Of a stretch of DNA of 64,000 nucleotides, positions 36,333 through 48,927 are shown piece by piece. Source of the DNA: Calamus simplicifolius (Eukaryota > Streptophyta > Magnoliopsida > Arecales > Arecaceae); contig UESW01003832.1 in NCBI GenBank assembly GCA_900491605.1, forward strand, positions 1,218,679-1,282,678, given 5' to 3'. Both the position numbers and the translations under genes were made by a program. The notes beneath the pieces are model-generated. The model did no database searches. It saw nothing but the letters and a program-made list of their open reading frames with translations, and was not told the origin of the DNA. Each line of letters begins with the position of its first letter. Position 1 is the first letter of the stretch.

Positions 36333-38430
36333 CAGCCAATTGGGGTAATTGACTTCTCAGATGAAGTTGGCTTTGATGAGTTCGTCTACCTCCTCTTCGA
36401 TAGCTTTTTGGCACTCGAGGGAAAAACTTCTTTTCTTCTGCTTAACCGGCCAAAATGCCTTGTCCATGCTGAGGCGTTGGACCAGGACATTTGGGCTGAT
36501 CCTAGGCATGTCCGATGCGGACCAGGTGAAAACATCAGCATTCTTCCGAAGGAATTCGATCAAATCTTGCCGAAGCTTTCCCTCCATCTGTGACCCAACC
36601 TTTATGGTTCGGTCAGGCCGAGCTTCGTCGAATGACACTTTCTCCAATTCTTCGGCTGGCCCTCCTCGTTGCTCGGCAAAATCTTCTCGAGCATCCAGGC
36701 CATCCAACTCGGGCTTCCTGGATTGAAGGTAGGCGACAAAGCAATGCCGAGCTATGATTTGACTCCCTCGAACGACTCCTACTCCCCATTCGGTGGGGAA
36801 CTTCATAGCAAGATAGGGGATGGACATGATGGCTTTGAGAGATATCTATCCCAGCCTGCCGAGGATGGCATTATAAGGAGAACGAAGCTTGGTTACAAGG
36901 AAATCCATAAGAACAGTAGCTACATAGGGCCAAGTGCCGGCTCAGACTATCAGAGCAATAACTCCCTCGGGGATTATGGAGTCGTTCGTGAAACCCACTA
37001 GAGTGGATTCTACAGCTCGAAGGTTTTCCATCTGAAGTTTCAGTCTCACAAAGGCATCAAAATACAAAACATTGACGGAGCTTCCACTATCAATTAAAAT
37101 GCAGTGTACATCATAATTGTTCATCTTTAGGTATACAACTAGAGCATCGTCATGGGGGTAATATACCTCCCGGAGATCTTCATCAGAAAAAAAAGTTCAT
37201 CAACTCGAGCCTTCTTTGGTGGATTTTCTTCCTCATCCAGCCGAGATGATGGGGAACTGGCCGCCACTATCATGTTAACATTACCCACGACCAAAGGATT
37301 CGGCGGAGGGAGCTAGCAAGGTTTGGGCTGGTGATCCCCTTCATTGTTTGGCTCAGGGGGTCCCCTGAATTGGTCCAGTCTGCCCCATCGAATCAACCGC
37401 TCAATCTCATTCTAGAACTGCCAGTAGTCCTCGGTATCATGCCCGTGATCCCGATGGAAGCGACAGTACTTGGTTATGTTCCTCCGAGTTGCATTGCCTC
37501 AGAGAGGAGGAGGCCGAGGAATCTGGTGCTCAATCTCCATTAGGATTTGCGCTTTTGGTACGGTGAGAGGAGTGTAGCGGTCGAACCTTCGAGCTAGACT
37601 CTGGGTTCGGTCTTGAGGCAGCGGTGGAGGAGCTCTCTGTTGGTGAGGCGGGCTTGCATGGCGATAGGCTCGATGCTTGTCTGAGCCCTTTGCCTCTATC
37701 TTCTTCTATTGCTCGGCTCGAGCTAACCTTCTCGATCCTTCAATCCTGGTATACTTATCCACCAGGGACATCATGTCTGAAAGGCTCTTTGGGTAGTTAA
37801 CCTCTAAAGCCAAGTAGAAATCCTCTTCCTTTGACACTCCTCCAGCCAAGGCAGACATGGCTACCTTGTGGTTGAGGTGGTCGACCTCTAGGAGGGCCGT
37901 ATTGAAATGGCCAAGGTAATTCTTCAATGATTCCCCCTCTCCCTGCTTGACCTCAGAGAGGGAATCGAATCTCTGTCACTGGCGATGGTGCTGACAAACT
38001 GGCTGATGAGCAAACAGCTCAGCTCGTCGAAAGAATCAATGGAACCTGGCTTCAAGCTATTAAACCAGGTTTGGGCAGATCCCCTTAGAGTGGAGGAGAA
38101 GGCTCGGCACAGGATCGCATCCGATGCTCCATGGAACATCATGATGGATCTGAAGCTGCTCAAATGGTCATCGGGATCAGTGGATCCATGGTATGGCTCG
38201 ATGGTGGGAAGCATGACATGAGGGGGAATCACTTCCCTCATGATCCTTTCATAGAAGGGAATGCCCTGCTCTGCCTTTGGTTGGGACAGAGGGGCTTGTC
38301 TGATGGCGTCTAACTCCTGACGCCATTCTCGATGCATCTCCTGCATTTGTTGCCTGATCCCTTCATCCAAAGTGGTAGGAGAGATTGGGCGATGGGAAGA
38401 TGGTAGCGGTTTCGAGTCCTGGGAAGACAC
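36064..38430 (-). pseudogene. Chimera C, gypsy part: gag, protease and N-terminal RT
   Basis: Gag frame 37924-38430 (168 codons) begins MSSQDSKPLPSSHRPISP and carries the TWFNSLKPGSIDSFDEL gag signature. The next frame, 37706-37927, continues gag. The protease ILIDSGSSVNVLYFDAF is at 36942-37124. A linker/RT-start frame covers 36357-36827. It ends at GACAC, the target site of copia D, so the sequence continuing at 47184 is the same gag. Confidence 0.85.
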
Positions 38431-40084
38431 TGTTGGGTTACTGAATGAAAAATCCCAATCTAATTGGAATAAAATTGCAGCGGAAACAAAATAAATTTAT
38501 AACCCACCAAGAATCACATGCGTTTCATAGAAACTGAAAGAAGGATAAACAAAAATATTACCTTTTGTTATTACCTTTTTAATCAGTATGTAATCCTTCT
38601 GTTATTGTGTTGGGTTTTCTCGGATCTTCAAAGGTGCTGCCTTTCAGAAAGACGAACCCTCTACAAGTATCCACACATGAACGGACACCAAAATGGTTTT
38701 GAATGCTAGTTCAACCATTCCATTTTTTACAAAAATGAACTCATGTCTTCAACTCTCTATTTTTTTCCATCTTTAAGGCGAAAGATATGACGCTTTAAAA
38801 GCCCCAATCGACGTGACCTTTTAAATGCCCCAATCGACGTGACCTTTGAAATGCCCCAATCGACGTTACCTTTCAAATGCCCCACATACTCTAAACCGTA
38901 TATATCGAACATATATACAAGCCTGCTAGGAATTTTGGTTAACTAAGATTTTAATTGATATTTATTTAAAACTCCTTTTAAATAATAACAATTTAAATCC
39001 TTTCCTTACAAAATAACGAATTTATATTTTTAACCAAAAAAAACTTTATGGATTATTTCCTTATCCAATAAGAAAATATAACAATTTAATTACTTGTCAC
39101 AATTTAAATTACGAATCTAAATTTTTTCAAAATTAAACTCGAATCTAAATGACAACTAATTATTATTTGTAATTTAAAATAATCTCATCATTTTAAATTA
39201 TATAGAGAGTAACAAATCGTAACCATTATTGTCCGTTCTTAGTGTGCGACCCTATAGGTTCAATTAACGTTGGCAGTAGGCCTAAATCACATTTTGAACC
39301 TACAAGTCATAAGCGGCCTCTAGCAAGACATTATGACTACCCAAGTTAAATGAAAAGCTCATGTTCCGAGACAACCTTAAAGTAGCTATTAACATAATCC
39401 TTTTGTCACATGATATCTTGATAGAATATAAGGCATGGATAAAGTCAACCTTATATCTCTCTATCTTTAATTTCTCGAAACCCAATTAGACTGACTAAAC
39501 AAATGATATTGATCTCCATCAATTCATTTGAGCATGGCCATGCATTTCTCAGTCTCAATCATCGAGGGGCCCAGAGATATCTCTCTTATAATAAGAGGGA
39601 CAAATTCCATCTTAATCACTCACATCTCACTACATGATTCTTATTATGTTCAATCATAATCTTTATAATCATCCGGTTAAAGACAACGTTTGATTATGTC
39701 AAAACATAATATTCCTCATGTTGAGAACTATGGCAATCTCAGGTCTAAGGATTTAATGACACAACTACTAGAGATTAACTTATGACTTTGATCCATGTAT
39801 TAATCTCAAGGCGGGTCTTGTCCAATATTTGTTCTCAACAAATACATATAAATTTGATTTGTATCTCATACACATATTCATCCCATGAATATCAATCAAA
39901 TTTCATACTAATCTTAATTTATTGTTATTCCCACAACAATAACCGATTAGGGACATTTAGAATAATTCATAATATTATTCAAGGACATTATTATATAATA
40001 AATGCAAATTATGATAATAGTAAATGCTCATAAATATTCAAAATACCATGTCCATACAATAGGCCTAGGGCACTATTACTAACA
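38431..40084 (-). repeat. Copia LTR4 (3' LTR of copia D)
   Basis: 1654 bp, TGTTGGGTTACTG...ATTACTAACA. It is flanked on the left by GACAC (38426-38430), the 5-bp target duplication repeated at 47179-47183. Confidence 0.92.
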
Positions 40085-40098
40085 ATCTCCCACTTGCA

Positions 40099-41382
40099 CT
40101 AGGCCCACTCATCAATGTATCTAATACCTATGAACCTAGCATGACGATCATGCTTTGCTTGTGGTAGAGGCTTAGTCAATGGATCAGCAACATTGTCATC
40201 TGGAACTCTGCATATTTTTACGTCACCTCTCTCAATGATTTCTCGAATGAGATGATAACGCCTAAGAATGTGTTTGGATCGCTGATGTGACCTAGGTTCT
40301 TTTGCTTGTGCGATAGCACCATTATTGTCACAATAAACATCAACAGGATTTGTGATGCTAGGAACCACTCCAAGGTCAGTAATGAACTTCTTGATCCAAA
40401 CTGCTTCCTTTGCTGCATCAGATGCTGCTATGTATTCAGCTTCAGTTGTAGAATCAGCAACAGTGCTTTGCTTCGAACTCTTCCAGCTAACAGCACCACC
40501 ATTTAAACAAAACACATATCCTGACTGCGATCGGAAATCATCTTTGTCAGATTGAAAGCTTGCATCTGTGTAACCACTTACAACTAGATCATCTTCCAAT
40601 CCGCCATACACCAAGAACATATCTTTAGATCTTCTCAGATACTTAAGAATGTTCTTGACCGCCGTCCAGTGACTCTCACCGGGATCTGACTGGTATCTAC
40701 TCGTTATGCTTAAAGCATAAGAGACATCTGGTCTAGTGCACAACATAGCATACATGATAGATCCTATTGCTGAAGCATAAGGAATCTTACTCATGCGCTC
40801 TCGCTCATCTTTTGTGTTAGGACACTGAGATTTGCTAAGTGTAATACCATGAGACATAGGCAAGTATCCTCTCTTGGAATCTTGCATACTGAACCTTTTC
40901 AGTACTTTGTCTATGTAAGTACTTTGACTTAGACCAATCAGCCTCTTAGATCTATCTCTATAGATCTTTATCCCTAGGATATAGGCAGCTTCACCTAAGT
41001 CTTTCATTGAGAAACATTTCCCTAACCAAGACTTGACACTCTGCAAGGTAGGGATATCATTCCCAATGAGTAAAATGTCATCAACATATAGGACCAGAAA
41101 TACAATGGCGCTCCCACTAACTTTCTTGTAAACACAAGGTTCATCTTCATTTTTGATAAATCCAAACTCTTTGACTGATTCATCAAAACGAAGATTCCAA
41201 CTCCGAGAAGCCTGCTTCAAACCATAAATGGATCTTTGAAGCTTGCATACTTTACTAGAATTCTCAGGTTGTACAAAACCCTCAGGTTGTGTCATGTACA
41301 CATCCTCAAGTAAGTTTCCATTAAGAAACTGTTTTAACATCCATTTGCCAAATCTCATAGTCATAATATGCAGCAATGGCAA
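40099..41382 (-). pseudogene. Copia D RT C-terminal part and RNase H (frame-shifted from gag-pol)
   Basis: 427-codon frame. From residue ~19 it reads FLNGNLLEDVYM, IYGLKQASRSW and LVLYVDDILLIGND (catalytic YVDD at about residues 99-102). It then passes into RNase H: VVSGYTDASFQSDKDD (first Asp), STTEAEYIAASDA (Glu) and VDVYCDNNGAI (Asp). It ends RYIDEWA at 40099. A 2-bp loss at about 41330, relative to the other copies (AGAAACTG against AGAAACGCTG), separates it from the 881-codon frame upstream. Otherwise it is continuous. Confidence 0.9.
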
Positions 41383-44062
41383 TAAGAATTCTAATAGACT
41401 TAAGCATGGCTACAGGTGAAAAAGTTTCATCATAGTCTATACCATGAGTTTGTTTGAAACCTTTTGCAACTAGCCTTGCTTTGTAAGTATGCACTTTACC
41501 ATCCATGTCAGTTTTCTTTTTGAAAACCCATTTGCACCCAATAGTCTTTGTACCTTCAGGTGGCTCAATCAAGGTCCATACCTGATTATCATACATGGAT
41601 TGGATTTCAGACTTCATGGCCTCTAACCATTTCTCAGAGTCTGGATCTAACATAGCCTCTTGATAGGTAGTAGGTTCATTTTGATCCACTAACAATACAT
41701 CATGATTATCAGTCACAAGAAATCCATATCTCTCGGGCTCATGACGTATCCTATCAGATCTACGTAACTTTTGTGCTACAGGTGGTGTGTCAACAGTGGT
41801 TTGTTGACTTTGAGCATCCACAGGCGGTTCAATGTTATCTTGTGGTTCTCGAATCTCTTCGATTTGTACCTTGCTCCCACTGGTTCCTTTAGAAATAAAT
41901 TCCCTTTCTAGAAAGACACCATTCCGAGCAACAAACACTTTGTTCTCAATGGGATTGTAAAAGTAGTATCCTTTAGTCTCTTTAGGATATCCCACAAAAA
42001 AATATTTATCAGACTTGGGTTCCAGCTTATTTGAAACTTGACGTTTTACATAAGCTTCACAACCCCAAATCTTAAGAAAAGACAAACTGGGCTTTTTACC
42101 ATTCCACATCTCATATGGCGTCTTTTCAACCGCTTTGGTTGGAACTCGATTTAGTGTGAACGCAGCTGTGGCAAGTGCATAACCCCAAAAGGTAAGTGGA
42201 AGATCTGTTAGACTCATCATAGATCGAACCATATCTAATAAGGTTCGATTCCTTCTTTCAGACACACCATTCCATTGCGGTGTTCCAGGAGGAGTTAGCT
42301 GTGGAATGATTCCACAACTTCTAAGATGGTCATAAAAATCTTGGCTCAAATATTCTCCACCTCGATCAGATCGAAGTGCCTTGATTGTCTTGCCAAGTTG
42401 GTTTTGTACTTCATATTGAAAAGATTTAAACATTTCAAATGATTCAGATTTGTGTCTCATCAAGTAGACATAACCATATCTACTGAAGTCATCAGTAAAT
42501 GTAATGAAGTACTTGTAACCTCCTATGGCTTCTGAACTTAATGGTCCACATACATCTGTATGTATTAGGCCCAATAATTCATTGGCCCTTTCACTGTGTC
42601 CAGTAAAGGGATCCTTTGTCATCTTACCCAATAGACAAGATTCACATGTATCATATGATTCAAAATCAAATGAGTTCAAAAGTCCATCTTGATGGAGTTT
42701 TGATATGCGTTTCTCATTTATATGGCCAAGGCGACAATGCCAAAGATAGGTTGAATTTAAGTCATTGGACTTAACTTTCTTAGTAGTTATGTTATAGACA
42801 GAAGAATTGTTGGATTTTTGAAGATTCAAAACATAAAGACCATCTAGTAATTCGGCATTTGCATAGAACATGTCTTTATGATAAATGGAGCAATTATTAT
42901 TCTCAATAATAAAAGAAAAACCATCATTATCCAAACAAGAAACTGAAATAATATTCCTACACATTGTAGGAACATAATAGCAATTGTTCAAAACTAACAA
43001 AAGCCCACTGGGCAAAGAAAGTTCATAACTTCCTACAGCTAAAGCAGCAACTTTTGCTCCATTGCCTACTCGAAGATCAACTTCGCCCTTCTTCAGTTGT
43101 CTACTCCTTTTGAGCCCCTGCACATTTGTGCAAATGTGAGATCCACATCCAGTATCTAATACCCAGGAACTAGAAGGAGAGAAATTAATCTCTATAACAT
43201 AAATACCTGAAGAACCGGTCTCACCAGTCTTCTTCTTCTTCTTTAGATCCTCCAAATACAGCTTGCAGTTTCTCTTCCAATGACCAGGTTCATTGCAAAA
43301 GAAACAGACACCCTCCTTTGGGGCTTTAGCCTTGGGTTTAGGATTGGGCTTGGGTTGAGCATTGGACTTTCCAGCCCTTCCCTTACCCTTTCCTTTTCTT
43401 TTCTTCATAAGGCCCTTTCCCTTTTGAACCATCAGAATATGGCCAGGCTTGGACTTAATATTCTGTTCAGCAGTTTTAAGCATCGTATGCAGCTCAGAAA
43501 TTGATTTGTCCATTTCATTCATGTTATAGTTCATGATAAACTGATCATAACTATCAGGAAGTGAATTTAGGATCAAATCTGTTGCCAACTCTTGGCTCAT
43601 TGGAAATCCAAGCCTATCAAGGTGCTCAATATAGCCTTTCATTTTCAACACATGAGCGCTAACTGAAGCACCCTCAGCCATTTTACAAGAGTGCAATGCC
43701 TTGGTAGTATCATACCTTTCTTGCCTTGCTTGTTGCTGGAACATTTCCTTTAGATTGACAATCATATCATAAGTTTCCATGTTTTCCAAATCTTTCTGAA
43801 GTTCAGAACTCATGGTAGCTAGCATCAAGCATGCAACATCAATAGAGTCATTATGATGCTTCTCATAAGCATTCTTTTCAGCTCTAGAAGCATTATCGGC
43901 TGGTTCTTCAGGGTGAGGTTGATCCAGGACATAAAGCTTCCTTTCTTGTTTGAGAACAATTCTCAAATTTCAAAACCAGTCAAGGAAATTAGTCCCAGTA
44001 AGTTTGTCCTTCGCAAGGATTGATCGCAGTGACATAGTAGAATTGTTATCATTGTTGGCCAT
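41321..44062 (-). pseudogene. Copia D gag-protease-integrase-RT N-terminal part
   Basis: Gag starts at ATG 44062 (MANNDNNSTMSLRSILAKDK) and meets TGA at 43970-43972 after DWF. An open frame of 881 codons then runs to 41321. Within that frame, a zinc knuckle CFFCNEPGHWKRNC is at residues 221-234 and the protease LDTGCGSH at 270-277. The integrase has H410, H415, C441 and C444, with catalytic D471, D534 and E570 (HTDVCGP, RSDRGGEY, GVSERRN). RT begins at about 790. It ends at the frameshift after MDVKT. The stop in gag is shared with copia A. The polyprotein would package and copy the RNA in cytoplasmic particles. Confidence 0.92.
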
Positions 44063-45513
44063 CTACAATAAATGCAAAGTTCGTTAAGTATTTTGATTAT
44101 GAAAAACTCCCACTAAATTAACAACCCTCAATGATAAAATCATATTAATTTAGTGAGCTAAGATCCATATTTATACTCAACTTTAAGTCAGCTTTGGCAT
44201 GACGCTTAAAATTAAGTTTTTTAGGTAGGTAACTCTTACCAATTGCAACTCATGCAACTCTTAGAAATTTATGGGATTATGACATCATATGTCTCGGCAT
44301 GTTTAAATCCCATCTCATGCCATTAGGCCCAAAACCGTTTTGATAACCTAATTAAGTTAAACCATTTTTAAACATATGGGTAGCACCATTACCCATCTTG
44401 CCTCACTAATGTAACCCAATGTACTTCTACTTTGGTAGAACCCACATTAAGGTGATAAAAGCCTTGACAAGTGTTCAAATATGGATGGCATGTCAACTTA
44501 AGATTTTATGTGAGGGATCTAGATAGATTAACAGATCTCATCATGCATTTAGTATCACATACTCATTGATATCATACATAGCATCACATACTTATGAAAC
44601 ATCATACATAGCATCTCATACATGTATATAATAAACATGTCATAGTATGACCTTATCAAGATTGATCTTCATAAGCCAATATGAAGATCAATGGTCAATC
44701 CTAGGTAATAATGAGCAACACCATAATGTCTACTTGACCATCATCATGTGCATAGACACCTAGCTCCTCTATCACCATGGTTGGATTGCAGGATTTTAAA
44801 TGGTTTGCTTTGTCTTCTTGCTTTATTACAATAAATAAACAAATACTACTAAAAGTAAAAGAAAAATTATAATGAAACAAAATAGCACGCAGCCATATAT
44901 ATGATAATTACAACCCTTGTAAAAGAATAATAAAAACCTGCCAATCATATTGGTCACAAGGCCATACCATGCACCATACAAAGCAAAGCAACACACCATG
45001 CAAAATATATCATGTTATCATATAGCATATACATATTGCATTAAAGAAAATAGGCATGTTTTTAAAACCAATTAAATTTACAAGGCGCTCTGATTAGGTA
45101 GTACTGCGGTTCCTAAAATTTGGAGATACAATAAAGTTTCATCCTAAAATTTGATTTTATTGATCTCATCAATAAATTTAAGGCTCACATCCGCACCACC
45201 ATAAAGCAATTGATAAATCCTTATTGATATGTGAATTCAGTTCATGTATTAATCTAATTAAGACATCACCGAAATCATATATCAAGATATTAAACACTTT
45301 AATTGCAATATCCCATTCGGATTTTTAATCATATTAACGAATCCTTACAGGAAACAGATTCATCAATTAACACCTTAGAAAACCTATTATCTATGTCGTT
45401 CGTGCAAACACTAATATCATATATATATACAAGAACGCAAACCATGCCAAGATCATATACATCTCATACATACAATCAAACATGGCAGTTTCGATTTTTA
45501 TGAAAACGCAAGA
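44063..45513 (-). other. Copia D 5' leader
   Basis: AT-rich untranslated leader between primer site and gag. It matches copia A but includes ~100 bp (about 45375-45480, with ATATCATATATATATACAAG) missing from copia A. No ORF of note. Confidence 0.75.
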
Positions 45514-45526
45514 GGCTCTGATACCA
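45514..45526 (-). promoter_or_regulatory. Primer binding site of copia D (initiator tRNA-Met)
   Basis: Minus strand TGGTATCAGAGCC, a perfect plant initiator-Met primer site, 1 bp from the end of LTR5. Confidence 0.9.
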
Positions 45527-45527
45527 C

Positions 45528-47178
45528 TGTTGGGTTACGGAATGAAAAATCCCAATCTAATTGGAATAAAATTGCAGCGGAAACAAAATAAATTTATAAC
45601 CCACCAAGAATCACATGCGTTTCATAAAAACCGAAAGAAGGATAAACAAAAATATTACCTTTTGTTATTACCTTTTTAATCAGTATGTAATCCTTCTGTT
45701 CTTGTGTTGGGTTTTCTCGGATCTTCAAAGGTGCTGCCTTTCAGAAAGACGATCACCCTCTACAAGTATCCACACACGAACGGACACCAAAATGGTTTTG
45801 AATGCTAGTTCAACCATTCCATTTTTCACAAAAATGAACCCATGTTTCAACTCTCTATTTTTTTCCATCTTTAAGGCAAAAGATATGACGCTTTAAAAGC
45901 TCCAATCGACGTAACCTTTTAAATGCCCCAATCGACGTGACCTTTCAAATGCCCCAATCGACGTTACCTTTCAAATGCCCCATAGACTCTAAACCATATA
46001 TATCAAACATATATACAAGCCTGCTAGGAATTTTGGTTAACTAAGATTTTAATTGATATTTATTTAAAACTCCTTTTAAATAATAACAATTTAAATCCTT
46101 TCCTTACAAAATAAGGAATATATATTTTAACCAAAAAAAACTTTATGGATTATTTCCTTATCCAATAAGAAAATGTAATAATTTAATTACTTGTCACAAT
46201 TTAAATTATGAATTTAAATTTTCTTAAAATTAAACTCGAATCTAAATGACAACTAATTATTATTTAAATTTAAAATAATCTCATCATTTTAAATTATATA
46301 GAGAGTAACAAATCGTAACCATTATTGTCCGTTCTTAGTGTGCGACCCTATAGGTTCAATTAACGTTGGCAGTAGGCCTAAATCATATTTTAACCTACAA
46401 GTCATAAGCGGCCTCTAGCAAGACATTATGACTACCCAAGTTAAATGAAAAGCTCATGTTCCGAGATAACCTTAAAGTAGCTATTAAATTAATCCTTTTG
46501 TTACATGATATCTTGATAGAATATAAGGTATGGATAAAGTCAACCTCATATCTCTCTATCTTTAATTTCTCGAAACCCAATTAGACTGACTAAACAAATG
46601 ATATTGATCTCCATCAATTCATTTGAGCATGGCCATGCATTTCTCAGTCTCAATCATCGAGGGGCCCAGAGATATCTCTCTTATAATAAGAGGGACAAAT
46701 TCCATCTTAATCACACATCTCACTACATGATTCTTATTATGTTCGATCATAATCTTTATAATCATCCGGTTAAAGACAATGTTTGATTATTCAAAACATA
46801 ATATTCCTCATGTTGAGAACTATGACAATCTCAGGTCTAAGGATTTAATGACACAACTACTAGAGATTAACTTATGACTTTGATCCATGTATTAATCTCA
46901 AGGTGGGTCTTGTCCAATATTTGTTCTCAACAAATACATATAAATTTGATTTGTATCTCATACACATATTCATCCCATGAATATCAATCAAATTTTATAC
47001 TAATCTTAATTTATTGTTATTCCCACAATAAGAACCGATTAGGGACATTTAGAATAATTCATAATATTATTCAAGGACATTATTATATAATAAACATACA
47101 AATTATGATAATAGTAAATGTTCATAAATATTCAAAATACCATGTCCGTACAATAGGCCTAGGGCACTATTACTAACA
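45528..47178 (-). repeat. Copia LTR5 (5' LTR of copia D)
   Basis: 1651 bp, TGTTGGGTTACGG...ATTACTAACA, followed by the target duplication GACAC (47179-47183). It differs from LTR4 by scattered substitutions and small indels. Confidence 0.92.
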
Positions 47179-47183
47179 GACAC

Positions 47184-47661
47184 TAGGGAAAGGGAGCCGG
47201 CTCATCGAGATCTGAGCGGGCTCTTCCCTCCAGCTCGCTGCGGCACTAGCTTTGCCTTCATAGGCCGATGATGATAATCCACCGCTTCAGGCAGATTGGA
47301 AGAAGAGATCGCTGGTGGAACAGGAGCAGCAGCCTCTTCATGAAGCTGTGGAGCAGGAACGGCTGGGCCAGGAACCCCTTGGAGTCCCTGGACCAGCTAG
47401 GTCAGTGTCTGAACCAGCAAGACTAGAGTAGCGAACTGATCCAGAGTCACCACCATTGCCGACGGTGAAGGAGTCTTAGCTAGCGGTGGTGGCAGAGGCG
47501 CCACACCGCTAATTGGATCAGGCCTTTGAGAGGCGGCCTGATCTTGAGCCTCAGATGTGGCTCTCTTTTGATTGGCCATTAGAGGATGCTTCTTCAGGTT
47601 TTGAGCTTGTCTCATGGATTACAAGTTTACGGGGCTTGAGGCCCTTCTTCTAGCGTTAATC
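47184..47661 (-). pseudogene. Gypsy gag N-terminus and leader
   Basis: Minus-strand frame 47397-47615 (MRQAQNLKKHPLMANQKRAT...) continues, after frame breaks, into the gag segment ending at GACAC and so joins the gag sequence left of copia D. It is Pro/Ala-rich, as in the N-terminal region of plant gypsy gag. The primer site between it and the LTR could not be identified with confidence. Confidence 0.6.
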
Positions 47662-48624
47662 TGTTGCTCTGGATCCTGGTCCGGATGCCGGTCCTTTGCT
47701 TGGGGTGGAACCTGCAAGACAGTCTATACGCAGAGGGTATTTTGGGGGTTGCCCTCTACGAAGGATCCTCCGACACCCAAGTCAGTAAAAATTCATAGCA
47801 AGTAGATGTGAGGAGAAGACTCTCACAGAAGAGTTCCTCTAGATGGGTGTTCTTCTGAGAGCTCTGATCTCTGATGGAGCTTTAATGGAGTTTTTTAGTA
47901 TGAGAGCTAGTGAATGCGTACCTGAGAGATTTGGGGGCTATGGTATTTATAGGCAATCATCTAATTCCTTGGACGTGTCATAGGGGGTCTGAAAGCTGTT
48001 AAGATTCGAAATGGATTCGAATCAAGTTTGTTATGAGGCTAGTAGGATCCGTATCTTGTCAGTTAGAGGATCGACGGCCAGGAGAATTAGTTAGAGGATC
48101 GACGGCTAGAAGAGTTGGTTGATGCCTTGAGATTCAGCGATCATGTAGGTCCTAGGCCTCTTCTGGCATGATTCCCCATTTGAAATCTTATTCAGTTATT
48201 ATGATTTTGAACTCTCCCGCATTGGATTCTGCAGAGGTGTTCGAGTGCCTTGGTCCGGCCAAGGTGAGAGACAGTTTGGCTTTCCGATGCATGGTTTGCC
48301 AAGGTATGAGGATGGCTCAGGTTGCCGAGGTATGAGGATGGCTCGGTTTGCCAAGGTATGAGGATGGCTCAGGTTGCCAAGGTATGATGATGGCTTGGTT
48401 TGCCGAGTTATGTTGATGGCTTGGTTTGCCGAGGTATGTGGATGGCTTGGGTCACCGAGGTATGAGGATGGCTCGGTTTGCTGGGGTGACCCAACTCTGT
48501 TGAAGGCGATTCAGCTTCGCCATCTTGCGGATGTGATAGCTGGTCCACATGATGTTGGGATTGATCTCGACCCAATTGTCGATGTGCATGGGCATTAATG
48601 CTATGATAATTTTCCCCCTCATCA
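47662..48624 (-). repeat. Gypsy 5' LTR (right copy)
   Basis: Direct repeat of 11368-12380, with a ~28-bp GTTTGCCGAGGTATG minisatellite at about 48290-48490 and CCCTCATCA at the outer end (48624). The inner boundary is uncertain by tens of bases. Confidence 0.75.
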
Positions 48625-48676
48625 GTGTTGGTACTGTTGGAGGATAGGGCACTTGCTGCAATGCTTCAAAATTAAT
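48625..48676 (+). pseudogene. P2: 3' part of the peptide pseudogene, resuming after the retrotransposon
   Basis: TGTTGGTACTGTTGGAGGAT...CTGCAATGCTTCAAAAT aligns to the Cys-rich tail of the P family. Single-base changes in AGGATAGGG shift the frame. The first bases (GTGTT) pair with ATGTT at 11363-11367 as a likely target duplication. Confidence 0.75.
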
Positions 48677-48927
48677 GATTGCAGCATTAGCATTAATCTC
48701 TCTCCTTGCTTTTCCAGTTTATATTGTATCTTTTAGTTTCAGTTTAAGTTATGTAATATGTGTGATGATCTTTTAGTTTCATTTTAAGTTATGTAATATG
48801 TGTGCTAATAAATGTTATGATATAATATATTAAATATTAATTATATAAAGGAGAGAGAATTTAAAACCGTTGTTGCTCTAATAAAAATATAATTTTAACT
48901 CAAAGAATTCTCTCTTGATTTCATAGG

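Larger units (their letters stand above)
38431..47178 (-). mobile_element. Copia D: nearly complete Ty1/copia retrotransposon (Angela/BARE-like)
   Basis: 8.7-kb element with LTRs of 1654 and 1651 bp, an intact primer site, a polypurine tract and the full gag-protease-integrase-RT-RNase H order, all on the minus strand. The 5-bp duplication GACAC (38426-38430 and 47179-47183) shows that it inserted into gypsy gag. The lineage call rests on LTR length and RT wording (LYVDDILLIGND, LGIKIYRDRSKRLIGLSQST). Coding is interrupted by one stop and one frameshift, so it is not autonomous as it stands. Confidence 0.92.
11368..48624 (-). mobile_element. Ty3/gypsy retrotransposon (Tat-like), minus strand, carrying nested copia elements
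   Basis: Two ~1-kb direct repeats (about 11368-12380 and 47662-48624) flank gypsy gag, protease, RT, RNase H and integrase remnants, all on the minus strand. An extra antisense gene lies between integrase and the 3' LTR. Extra antisense ORFs there are known from Tat-lineage elements such as Grande and Retand, hence the assignment. A purine tract (GGGAGTGGGGACA, minus strand, just inside 12380) precedes the 3' LTR. The flanks show NTGTT on both sides (11363-11367 and 48625-48629), compatible with a 5-bp target duplication with one mismatch. The region 20900-47178 contains the copia nest, which has replaced part of RT. All genes are decayed, so the element is defective. Confidence 0.85.

Noticed and set aside
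45514..45526. A tRNA gene near the GGCTCTGATACCA sequence
   Set aside because: Only 13 bases match initiator tRNA-Met. This is the primer binding site of copia D and not a tRNA gene.
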